This document shows positions 1 to 7,106 of a DNA stretch of 9,278 bases, piece after piece (positions within the stretch are counted from its first letter, which is position 1; every line of letters starts with the position of its first letter). Location: positions 1 through 9,278 of the forward strand of contig JAASTB010000063.1 of NCBI GenBank assembly GCA_021767625.1, written 5' to 3'. The notes below the pieces were generated by a model that had not been told where the DNA came from, did not search any database, and was given only the letters and a program-made list of their open reading frames with translations. The position numbers were made by a program, and so were the translations under genes. The stretch comes from Wenzhouxiangella sp. Lineage in GTDB: Bacteria > Pseudomonadota > Gammaproteobacteria > Xanthomonadales > Wenzhouxiangellaceae.

Positions 1-1
1 C

Positions 2-448
2 ATCCCCCTGCTGGTGGCCACGATCCTCTACGTCGCGGCCACCGCGCTGTCCCTGTCGATCGGCGAGGGCCCGGACAACGCCGCAGGCATCCTGCTGCTG
101 GCCGTGGCCCTGCCGCTCGTGCTGACCCGCATTGTACTGTCGCTGCGCAAGCGCCCGGCCCGCTGGATCCAGACGGTCACGGCGCTGTTCGGCACCAGCG
201 GTCTGCTTTCGCTGCTATCGCTGCCGCTCGCCATATCGGCGGAAGGCGCCAGCGCCAGCGCCAGCGCCAACCCCGACCCCATCCTGACCGTCGCCAGCCT
301 GGTCCTGTTCTTCTGGTCCTTCGCCATCGACGGTCATATCTGGCGCCATGCGCTCGACACTTCCTTTGCCGCAGGACTGGCGCTTGCAGTGATACTGTTC
401 GCAGTGTCGATGTACGTCATAACCACCCTGGCAGGTCCCCTGTCATGA
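2..448 (+). CDS. Polytopic membrane protein, C-terminal part (5' end outside window)
   Basis: The open frame runs in from the left edge (frame beginning at base 2) and ends with TGA at 446-448, giving about 148 visible residues. A GTG at position 14 could be called as start, but the 13 bases before it are pyrimidine-rich with no Shine-Dalgarno and the frame is open upstream, so I read this as the 3' part of a longer gene. About five hydrophobic segments are visible (roughly residues 1-20, 25-45, 55-78, 95-112 and 120-143), joined by short loops with Arg/Lys such as LRKRPARW. The motifs WIQTVTALFGTSG and DGHIWRHALD recall an unnamed inner-membrane family that I remember lying upstream of mpl in other gammaproteobacteria. 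I cannot assign a Pfam name or function. An Ala-Ser repeat lies in the loop near residues 83-90. The gene ends 20 bp before mpl on the same strand, suggesting co-transcription. Confidence 0.7.
   Translation: MPLLVATILYVAATALSLSIGEGPDNAAGILLLAVALPLVLTRIVLSLRKRPARWIQTVTALFGTSGLLSLLSLPLAISAEGASASASANPDPILTVASLVLFFWSFAIDGHIWRHALDTSFAAGLALAVILFAVSMYVITTLAGPLS
248..268 (+). repeat. GCCAGC hexanucleotide tandem repeat (3.5 units)
   Basis: Bases 248-268 read gcc/agc alternating for three and a half units and encode Ala-Ser repeats in a loop between predicted membrane helices. The six-base unit preserves the frame, so copy-number change would lengthen the loop without switching the gene off. Confidence 0.7.
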
Positions 449-471
449 CCGGACTGGCAGAACAACCGTGA
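445..471 (+). promoter_or_regulatory. Possible 8-codon coupling ORF between the membrane gene and mpl
   Basis: An ATG at 445 overlaps the upstream stop (ATGA, 445-448) and opens an eight-codon frame, MTGLAEQP, whose TGA (469-471) overlaps the mpl GTG start (GTGA, 468-471). mpl has no good Shine-Dalgarno upstream, so ribosomes could be handed over by reinitiation. The overlaps are seen in the sequence; the coupling role is inference and may be chance. Confidence 0.25.
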
Positions 472-1826
472 AAATTCATATCCTCGGCATTTGCGGCACC
501 TTCATGGGCGGGCTGGCGGCCCTGGCCCGATCCGACGGCCACGAAGTCAGCGGCTCCGACGAGAACGTCTACCCGCCGATGAGCACCCAGCTCGAGGCGC
601 TGGGCATCGCATTGCGAGAAGGCTACGAGCCGGACCACATCCCCGACGACGTGGACCTCGTCATCATCGGCAACGCGCTCAGCCGGGGCAATCCGGCCGT
701 CGAGTACGTGCTCGACAACGACATCCCCTTCGCCTCCGGTCCGCGCTGGCTCGGGGAAACCTACCTGCGCCGCCGCACGGTGCTTGCCGTGGCCGGCACC
801 CACGGCAAGACCACCACCGCGAGCATGCTGGCCTGGATCCTGGAGTACGCCGGCAGGAATCCCGGCTTCCTGATCGGCGGCATCCCCGTCGACTTCGGCG
901 TTTCGGCGCGCACCGGCGAGGACCTTTTCGTGGTCGAAGCCGACGAATACGACACGGCCTTCTTCGACAAGCGCGCCAAGTTCGTGCACTACCGCCCGCG
1001 CATCGCCGTTCTCAACAACCTGGAATTCGACCACGCCGATATCTACCCCGACCTGGCCGCCATCCAGACGCAGTTCCACCACCTGGTGCGCACGATCCCG
1101 GGCAACGGCCGGCTGGTCGTCAACGCCGCCGACGGCAACCTGAAAACGGTCCTCGATCGCGGCTGCTGGACACCGGTGTCCGGATTCGGCCTGGCCGAGC
1201 AGGGCGTGGGCGACTGGCAGGTCAAGCTCGAAGAGCCCGCCGGCCGCCATCTGTCCATCCAGTACGCCGGGCAACCCGTTGGCACGCTGGAATGGCCGAT
1301 GACGGGCCGGCACAACGCACTCAACGCCCTGGCCGCGATCGCCGCCGCCGAGGCCGCCGGCGTCGAGCCGTCGAAGTCCATCGAAGCGCTTTCGAAGTTC
1401 GGCGGCGTGAAGCGGCGCCTGGAGCTGCTCGGCGAGCGCGCCGGCATCCATGTCTACGACGATTTCGCCCACCACCCCACGGCCATCCGCCTGACCCTCG
1501 AGGGCCTGCGCCGAGCCGTCGGCAACGCGCGAATCCTGGTGGCGCTCGAGCCGGCCAGCAACACGATGCGCGCCGGGTTCCACGTTGCCGACCTGCCCTC
1601 GGCCCTGACCGCGGCCGACTTCGTGTGGCTGCGCAGTTCCGACGGCATGGACTGGGACCCGCTCGACGTCATCGAGAAATCCGGCGGACAGGGCCGCGCC
1701 CGCAGCCGGGTGGACAACCTGCTCGAGGATCTGCTGGCCGAGGCCCGGCCGGGCGACCACGTGATCTTCATGAGCAACCGCGGCTTCGAAAACGCACCGC
1801 GGCGATTCTTCGAGAGCCTGGAATGA
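468..1826 (+). CDS. mpl: UDP-N-acetylmuramate:L-alanyl-gamma-D-glutamyl-meso-DAP ligase
   Basis: This 452-residue Mur ligase (E. coli Mpl is about 457) joins the recycled murein tripeptide L-Ala-gamma-D-Glu-meso-DAP to UDP-MurNAc with ATP in the cytoplasm, bypassing MurC, MurD and MurE. The N terminus KIHILGICGTFMGG (2-15) is the Mpl/MurC-type UDP-MurNAc-binding Rossmann start. The ATP-binding P-loop GTHGKTTT is at 110-117, the central-domain NNLEFDHADIY at 183-193, GRHNALNA at 280-287, KRRLEL at 315-320, and the C-terminal-domain DDFAHHPTAI at 331-340 and MSNRGF at 435-440. EPASNT (361-366) has Ala where I remember Arg (EPRSNT) in relatives. The GTG start at 468 puts the conserved MKIHILG at the N terminus but has a weak SD, consistent with coupling to the gene upstream. 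Its stop overlaps the next start. Family assignment is very secure. Confidence 0.96.
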   Translation: MKIHILGICGTFMGGLAALARSDGHEVSGSDENVYPPMSTQLEALGIALREGYEPDHIPDDVDLVIIGNALSRGNPAVEYVLDNDIPFASGPRWLGETYLRRRTVLAVAGTHGKTTTASMLAWILEYAGRNPGFLIGGIPVDFGVSARTGEDLFVVEADEYDTAFFDKRAKFVHYRPRIAVLNNLEFDHADIYPDLAAIQTQFHHLVRTIPGNGRLVVNAADGNLKTVLDRGCWTPVSGFGLAEQGVGDWQVKLEEPAGRHLSIQYAGQPVGTLEWPMTGRHNALNALAAIAAAEAAGVEPSKSIEALSKFGGVKRRLELLGERAGIHVYDDFAHHPTAIRLTLEGLRRAVGNARILVALEPASNTMRAGFHVADLPSALTAADFVWLRSSDGMDWDPLDVIEKSGGQGRARSRVDNLLEDLLAEARPGDHVIFMSNRGFENAPRRFFESLE

Positions 1827-2413
1827 GCCGAGAGCAGCTTCCCCTCTTCCCGCTCAAGACCGTTCTTTTTCCCGGCGCGCCGCTGAGCCTGCGCATTTTC
1901 GAGCAGCGCTACCTCGACATGGTGCGCGATTGCGCCCGCTCCGGGACGGGTTTCGGCGTCGTCTGCGCCTGGCCCGCCGAGGAGGAAGGCCGCGCCAGGC
2001 ACGCGCGCATCGGCACCGAAGCGATGATGGTCGACTTCGACCAGCTCGAAGACGGCCTGCTGGGCGTGACCTGCCGCGGCCAGCGCCGCTTCCTGATTCG
2101 TGAAACCCGCGCCCGCGACGACGGCCTGCTGATCGGTGAAATCGACTGGCTGCCGCCCGAGCCGGCGGTGCCGGTGCCGCCGCGCTGCGCGGCGCTGCAG
2201 ACCCTGATGCAGGAACTGATGCGCCATCGCGACCTGGCCGACCATTTCGAAGTGGACATCGAGGATGCCAGCAGCCTCGGGCGCACGCTGGCGGCCAGCC
2301 TCGCCCTGCCGGAAGAACATGCCCAGGCCCTGCTGGAAATGACCGACCCGGTCGCCCGGCTGGAGGGCCTGATCAGCCTGCTTCACGACGCCGACGAAGA
2401 CGAGGACGGCTGA
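1823..2413 (+). CDS. Stand-alone Lon protease N-terminal (substrate-binding) domain protein
   Basis: A 196-residue protein starts at the ATG that overlaps the mpl stop (ATGA, 1823-1826), so the two are almost certainly translationally coupled; a weak GAGAG lies at 1812-1816. The N terminus LPLFPLKTVLFPGAPLSLRI (6-25), followed directly by FEQRYLDMV, is the hallmark of the Lon N-terminal (LON/PUA-like) domain, as are IGTEAMMVDFDQLEDG and the GQRRF strand. A helical C-terminal half follows (ALQTLMQELM onward), ending in LLEMTDPVARLEGLISLL. No AAA+ ATPase or Ser-Lys protease domain follows, so it is not a protease. Stand-alone LonN proteins are common in Proteobacteria and little understood; substrate recognition or an adaptor role is plausible but unproven. 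The tail is acidic (DADEDEDG), and its coding sequence overlaps the end of the opposing DedA-type gene. Confidence 0.9.
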   Translation: MSREQLPLFPLKTVLFPGAPLSLRIFEQRYLDMVRDCARSGTGFGVVCAWPAEEEGRARHARIGTEAMMVDFDQLEDGLLGVTCRGQRRFLIRETRARDDGLLIGEIDWLPPEPAVPVPPRCAALQTLMQELMRHRDLADHFEVDIEDASSLGRTLAASLALPEEHAQALLEMTDPVARLEGLISLLHDADEDEDG

Positions 2414-4383
2414 CGGATCAAGCGGAGTTGCCGCTCCCCGACGATGCGGGGGTCTATTTCGTCCAGCGAACTCTCGAGCGCCTGCATGGCCGCCTCCCCT
2501 TCACCGGTATCGCGCCAGCGGTTGAACAGCCCCAGGATGTCGTCGATCGCCTCGACGCGCACCTGGCCGAGCCAGACGGGTTGGCCGGGCCCTTCGAGCG
2601 TGGCGCCGGAAGCCCAGAGACGTAGCACTTCGCGAAGGCCGTCCCGGCGGTCGCGGATCATGACCAGGCTCTCGGGCCGGCCCGCGAAATCCTTCGGCAG
2701 GTGCGGCATGCGCTCGGGCCTGGGGCGAGCGCTCAGCAGGGACGACCAGCGCAGAGAACGAACCTCGGGGCGGCGCCATCCGGCCTCACCCAGACGCTCG
2801 GCCAGCCAGTCCACCGAGCCCGCGTACTGGAAATCGAAGCGCTGAGTGCGGTCGCGCCCCAGGCGTGATCGAACCTCCGGCAGCGTCCGCCAGCCGTCCG
2901 CCTGCCATTGAGCGACGGAAAGGGATTGCTGCGGCAATTCCAGGCGGGTGGCCTCGGCAAGCTGCTGATACCCGCCGATGGCCTGGAAAGAAGTCACGGC
3001 CACGAGCAGCCCGTAGAAGGAAAGCGCCAGCATCCCGGGGTGACGACGGATGAGCGCACGCTGCCGATAGCCGATCCCCACGAGAGCGAGCCAGCCGCCA
3101 CCCAGGGCCAGCGCGGCCGCCAGCCCCAGCGGCGTGACCAGGCCGAGATAGAAGTTGGCGAAGGCAACCAGGGCCAACAGGACCGAGTTGACCAGGTAGG
3201 CCCATTTGCGCCGCGAGGCACGCACGTCCTTGGCGACCATCACGGCAAAGAACCCGAGGACGACGGTGGTCAGCGCCAGCCCCCGGTGAGGAATCTCGCC
3301 GTACCCGGGTGCCGCACCGGGCGCCGGGAAGAGAAACCCGAACCAGCCGTTGAGCAATTCGGCGAGCAGCCACCCGCCGGCGGTCGCCGCCAGCCAGTGC
3401 GCCGCGGCGTTGCCCCGCCCGAGCGCCAGCATCAGCAGGGTCATGCCGCCGGCCACCAGCGCGAGCACGCGCAGGTCGGCGGCCAGCGCGATGACGATCA
3501 TCACCGGGTCGGCGACGTGATTGCGCAGGCTGGTGGCCAGCGAAGCCAGCTGGCGCTCGGCGTCCAGGGTACCGGCGGCGAACGGCGCGGCCACGAGAAC
3601 GCCCAGCAGCACCGCCAGGCAGACCAGCAGGAACAGCCCCAGCAGCGCTACCGACAGGAGTTCGCGCCGCCCCGAGCCGGCGAACAGCGGCTGGACCCAA
3701 CGCCCGATCAGCGGATGCTCGCTCGACCAGCGGATCAGGCTGCGCAGCCACCAGCCGCTGCGACGCGCCGTGAAGGCGTAGACGACGCGGGTGAGCCAGA
3801 TCACAGCCCACAGCACCACCAGGAGCAGCACGAGTACCAGAACCAGCCGACCGGCAAATTCCGCGGCGAGCTCCAGCGAGGCGCCGAACAGCAAGCCCGG
3901 CAGCATGTAGATCGGCACCCACACGGCGCAGGCAGGAATGGTCGCCAGCAACATCGTGCGCGGCGGCAGGCTCATGGCCCCGGCGATCAGCGCGCTGATC
4001 GGGCGCGTCGGGCCCAGCAGCCGCCCGACGAAGACGCCCTTGCCGCCGTGCCTGGCCACCGCGGCACGCGCGCGAGCCATCAGTTCGGGGTGACGCCTGA
4101 GCAGGGGCCAGCCGTCGATGCGGTCGCGGTAATGCCTTCCCACCCAGTAGCTGGTCCAGTCGCCGCCGAGCGCGCCGGCAAAAGCGGCCAGCCAGCACCA
4201 CAGGAACAGCGACAGGTCACCGCTGACCACCGCGCCGATGAGGAACAGCAGGATCACACCGGGCAGCAGCAGGCCCAGCACCGCGAGGGACTCGAAATAG
4301 GCGAACACCGCGGACATGGCGATGAGCCATCCCGAATGGGACTGGACCAGCTCGAAGATTCGATCGATCAGGCTCGATTCCAT
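2383..4383 (-). CDS. DedA/VTT + PAP2-like (catalytically degenerate) + LssY C-terminal fusion membrane protein
   Basis: A 666-residue inner-membrane protein. Residues about 1-205 form a DedA/VTT (SNARE-associated) domain: FAYFESLAVLGLLLPG (27-42; E31 matches the functional Glu of E. coli YqjA), GDWTSYWVGR (74-83) and GRLLGPTRP (120-128, with R121 and R127). The Asp after the PG of YqjA is V43 here. DedA proteins act in undecaprenyl-phosphate or phospholipid translocation. Residues about 240-440 align with the helices of a PAP2 phosphatase, but the catalytic motifs are gone (N345/F352/P353, PHRG 365-368, A409-N410...V416...G420). Residues about 488-630 form an LssY C-terminal domain: WQADGWRTLPEVRSR, FQYAG, LRLWASG, VWLGQVRVEAI. 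The three-domain order is a known bacterial architecture. The start ATG at 4383 has no strong SD, and an in-frame stop lies four codons upstream. The Ser-rich C terminus is encoded in the 31-bp overlap with the Lon-N gene. Confidence 0.9.
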   Translation of the reverse strand: MESSLIDRIFELVQSHSGWLIAMSAVFAYFESLAVLGLLLPGVILLFLIGAVVSGDLSLFLWCWLAAFAGALGGDWTSYWVGRHYRDRIDGWPLLRRHPELMARARAAVARHGGKGVFVGRLLGPTRPISALIAGAMSLPPRTMLLATIPACAVWVPIYMLPGLLFGASLELAAEFAGRLVLVLVLLLVVLWAVIWLTRVVYAFTARRSGWWLRSLIRWSSEHPLIGRWVQPLFAGSGRRELLSVALLGLFLLVCLAVLLGVLVAAPFAAGTLDAERQLASLATSLRNHVADPVMIVIALAADLRVLALVAGGMTLLMLALGRGNAAAHWLAATAGGWLLAELLNGWFGFLFPAPGAAPGYGEIPHRGLALTTVVLGFFAVMVAKDVRASRRKWAYLVNSVLLALVAFANFYLGLVTPLGLAAALALGGGWLALVGIGYRQRALIRRHPGMLALSFYGLLVAVTSFQAIGGYQQLAEATRLELPQQSLSVAQWQADGWRTLPEVRSRLGRDRTQRFDFQYAGSVDWLAERLGEAGWRRPEVRSLRWSSLLSARPRPERMPHLPKDFAGRPESLVMIRDRRDGLREVLRLWASGATLEGPGQPVWLGQVRVEAIDDILGLFNRWRDTGEGEAAMQALESSLDEIDPRIVGERQLRLIRQPSSSSSAS

Positions 4384-4470
4384 GCCGGGTGCTTCACGGA
4401 GGGACCGTGCGAATGCGGGATGTAGTCATTAGGATATGCTCTCAGCCTGCAATTGAGGAACCATGAAACC
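4384..4470. promoter_or_regulatory. Divergent intergenic region between the DedA-type gene and the SDR gene
   Basis: This 87-bp gap must hold both divergent promoters unless they lie inside the genes. It is locally AT-richer (tagtcattaggatatg, 4423-4438). Candidate -10 hexamers are TATGCT (4435-4440) or TAGGAT (4430-4435) on the plus strand, neither with a convincing -35. On the minus strand the boxes are equally weak. GAGGA at 4455-4459 is the best ribosome binding site for the SDR gene. Confidence 0.35.
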
Positions 4471-5292
4471 ATGACCGCATCGCTTGAGGGCAAGACCCTG
4501 TTCATTACGGGCGCATCGCGCGGCATCGGGCTCGCCATCGCGCTGAAAGCCGCCGCCGACGGCGCCAACGTGGCCATCGCGGCCAAGACCGACCGGCCGC
4601 ACCCGAAGCTTCCGGGCACCATCCACACGGCCGCCGAGGAAATCGAGAAGGCCGGCGGCCGGGCGCTGCCGCTGAAGGTCGACATCCGCGACGAGAACGC
4701 GGTGGCCGAAGCCATGGCGAAAACCGCCGACACCTTCGGCGGCATCGACGCGCTGGTCAACAACGCCTCGGCCATCTACCTGGCGCCGACGCCGGATGTG
4801 CCGATGAAGCGCTACGACCTGATGCACAGCGTCAACACGCGCGGCACCTTCGTGTGTTCCCAGGCTGCCCTGCCCCACCTGGAAAAGGCCGGCAATCCGC
4901 ACATCCTGAACCTCTCGCCGCCGCTCAACATGGACCCCAAGTGGTTCGCGCCGCACGTCGCCTACACCATGGCCAAGTACGGCATGAGCATGTGCGTGCT
5001 GGGCATGGCCGAGGAGTTCCGCGATCGCGGCATCGCGGTCAATGCCCTGTGGCCGAAGACGGTCATCGCCACGGCCGCGCTGGCGATGCTCGGCGATGCG
5101 GTCAAGCCGGAGAACTGCCGCAAGCCCGAGATCCTGGCCGACACCGCTCACTGGATCCTGGCGCAGCCCTCGCGGGAAGTCACCGGCAACTTCTTCATCG
5201 ACGAGGACGTGCTCGAGCGGATGGGCGTCACCGACCTCGACCAGTACGCCGTCGAGCCGGGCAAGGACCTGCTGCCGGACCTGTTTCTCTGA
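4471..5292 (+). CDS. HSDL2-like short-chain dehydrogenase/reductase
   Basis: A 273-residue Rossmann-fold NAD(P)-dependent oxidoreductase of the classical SDR type. It has the cofactor loop TGASRGIG (13-20), DIRD (71-74), NNAS (97-100), active-site N122, S149, and the catalytic YTMAK (Y165, K169). The stretch ILNLSPPLNMDPKWF...HVAYTMAKYGMSM...NALWPKT is very like the SDR domain of human HSDL2 and bacterial homologues; the SCP2 sterol-carrier domain of HSDL2 is absent. The substrate is unknown; fatty-acid or sterol-like lipids are a guess from the family. I chose ATG 4471, 11 nt after GAGGA, over an in-frame TTG at 4453: the homologous region begins at LEGKTLFITGASRGIG, and GAGGA lies inside the longer version. 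A three-codon frame from ATG 4463 (MKP) overlaps this start. It stands alone, divergent from the DedA-type gene and convergent with gltA. Confidence 0.9.
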   Translation: MTASLEGKTLFITGASRGIGLAIALKAAADGANVAIAAKTDRPHPKLPGTIHTAAEEIEKAGGRALPLKVDIRDENAVAEAMAKTADTFGGIDALVNNASAIYLAPTPDVPMKRYDLMHSVNTRGTFVCSQAALPHLEKAGNPHILNLSPPLNMDPKWFAPHVAYTMAKYGMSMCVLGMAEEFRDRGIAVNALWPKTVIATAALAMLGDAVKPENCRKPEILADTAHWILAQPSREVTGNFFIDEDVLERMGVTDLDQYAVEPGKDLLPDLFL

Positions 5293-5348
5293 GACGCTGC
5301 CGCGTCCCTGAGTTCGTCGACGGTAGCGCGGCCGTGCTCGTTGGTTTC

Positions 5349-5542
5349 CACGCAAAGCCGCAGAGGGGCAAAGTGCGCAGAGAAAAGGATGAGCACAACA
5401 GACGCAATCGTCAGGGAGTTGCGTCGCTACAGGCCCGGGAGGTGAAAGGCTTGCTTTCCAGCAAAGAAAAGGCGGGCTTTGGGCCCGCCGGTTCAGTTTT
5501 TTCTTTTCCTCTGCGGACTCTGCCACTCTGCGCCTCTGCGTG
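5349..5542. repeat. Long inverted-repeat element with 8-9-bp periodic arms (CTCTGCG type)
   Basis: Two 40-bp arms, 5349-5388 and 5503-5542, are inverted copies with 33 of 40 positions matching by eye. The right arm is a string of CTCTGC units starting at 5509, 5518, 5526 and 5534 (period 9, 8, 8); the left arm holds the complementary GCAGAG pattern. The interior has three further hairpins: GACGCAA/TTGCGTC (5401-5407/5419-5425), TTGCT/AGCAA (5451-5455/5460-5464) and the terminator at 5471-5489. There is no open frame of interest inside. I recall similar CTCTGCGCCTCTGCG strings scattered through many bacterial genomes, so this is probably one copy of a dispersed intergenic element. It fills the gap between the convergent SDR gene and gltA. 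Confidence 0.8.
5467..5507. terminator. Bidirectional intrinsic terminator between the SDR gene and gltA
   Basis: A perfect 7-bp GC stem, ggcgggc (5471-5477) with gcccgcc (5483-5489), closes a five-base loop. On the plus strand it is followed a few bases later by six T (5497-5502) and then four more (5504-5507). On the minus strand the stem is followed at once by TTTTCTTT (complement of 5463-5470). It can therefore stop transcripts of both convergent genes. Confidence 0.75.
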
Positions 5543-5579
5543 AGACGCTCTGGGCCGCTTACAGCGCCCCCGGCCGTGA

Positions 5580-6869
<1,290 letters not shown>

Positions 6870-6876
6870 CTGGGCT

Positions 6877-6882
6877 CTCCTT
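6877..6882 (-). promoter_or_regulatory. Ribosome binding site of gltA
   Basis: On the minus strand AAGGAG lies seven bases before GTG 6869. It decides that start over a 15-codon longer reading from 6914. Confidence 0.85.
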
Positions 6883-6934
6883 GGAAACGTTGACGGGAAA
6901 TCCGGACGACGCACGCGGGCACAGTACCGCGCCG

Positions 6935-6948
6935 TACGGAACTCCGTA
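6935..6948. repeat. Perfect 6-2-6 inverted repeat TACGGA-AC-TCCGTA at the gltA promoter
   Basis: TACGGA (6935-6940) and TCCGTA (6943-6948) are perfect inverted copies around AC. The repeat abuts the candidate extended -10 and would cover the start site, the right place for an operator or for a small hairpin at the 5' end of the transcript. No known regulator box is recognised. Confidence 0.45.
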
Positions 6949-6956
6949 GTATCGCA
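6948..6956 (-). promoter_or_regulatory. Candidate extended -10 promoter of gltA
   Basis: The minus strand reads TGC-GATACT, an extended -10 (TGn plus a hexamer with four of six consensus bases). It has no good -35 at 17 bp, as is common for extended -10 promoters. Transcription would start near 6940, giving a leader of about 70 nt. Proposed from pattern only. Confidence 0.35.
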
Positions 6957-7032
6957 TATTGCTCAAGCGGCTTCCATGATCGGGCATACGGGATCAAGTC
7001 GCCGTGCACTGCCGCCCGGAGCCCCTGCGCCC

Positions 7033-7061
7033 TTTCGCGGGCGGCGGACGCCGTGGATAAT
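7033..7061 (+). promoter_or_regulatory. Candidate promoter of the 7107 gene
   Basis: GATAAT (7056-7061) matches the -10 consensus at five of six bases and stands out in a GC-rich context. The -35 at 17-bp spacing, TTTCGC (7033-7038), is poor. The start would fall near 7068, leaving a leader of about 40 nt. Confidence 0.35.
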
Positions 7062-7093
7062 GATCGCGAACCAAGCTTCTTGTCTTCAGCTAG

Positions 7094-7100
7094 CCGGAGG
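7094..7100 (+). promoter_or_regulatory. Ribosome binding site of the 7107 gene
   Basis: CCGGAGG ends six bases before GTG 7107. It selects this start over an in-frame GTG at 7053 that would add 18 residues ahead of the membrane anchor and would overlap the best -10 box. Confidence 0.8.
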
Positions 7101-7106
7101 GCGCCC

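Noticed and set aside
248..268. GCCAGC repeat as a phase-variation switch
   Set aside because: The six-base unit keeps the frame, only 3.5 copies are present, and it does not sit in a promoter.
417..1760. 447-codon open frame on the minus strand across mpl
   Set aside because: It is the antisense of a certain gene; its low-complexity Gly/Ala/Val/Asp/Arg translation is a GC-rich shadow, with no domain and no RBS.
491..2413. 640-codon plus-strand frame starting inside mpl
   Set aside because: The part before 1823 is an Arg/Pro-rich out-of-frame shadow of mpl. Only the part from ATG 1823 is real, as the Lon-N gene. It is not a fusion protein.
2908..4425. 505-codon plus-strand frame opposite the DedA-LssY gene
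   Set aside because: Gln/Arg/Gly/His-rich composition typical of antisense of a Leu-rich membrane gene; no recognisable domain.
4453..4470. TTG 4453 as the SDR start (six extra residues)
   Set aside because: ATG 4471 follows GAGGA and sits where the family begins; the TTG version would place the GAGGA inside the gene.
6870..6914. Upstream start at 6914 for gltA
   Set aside because: No SD there, and it adds 15 residues not found in GltA. AAGGAG seven bases before GTG 6869 is decisive.
6977..6996. TGATC-N10-GATCA as an FNR or CRP site
   Set aside because: The half-sites recall FNR (TTGAT/ATCAA) but the spacing is far from the N4 needed, and it does not fit TGTGA-N6-TCACA.
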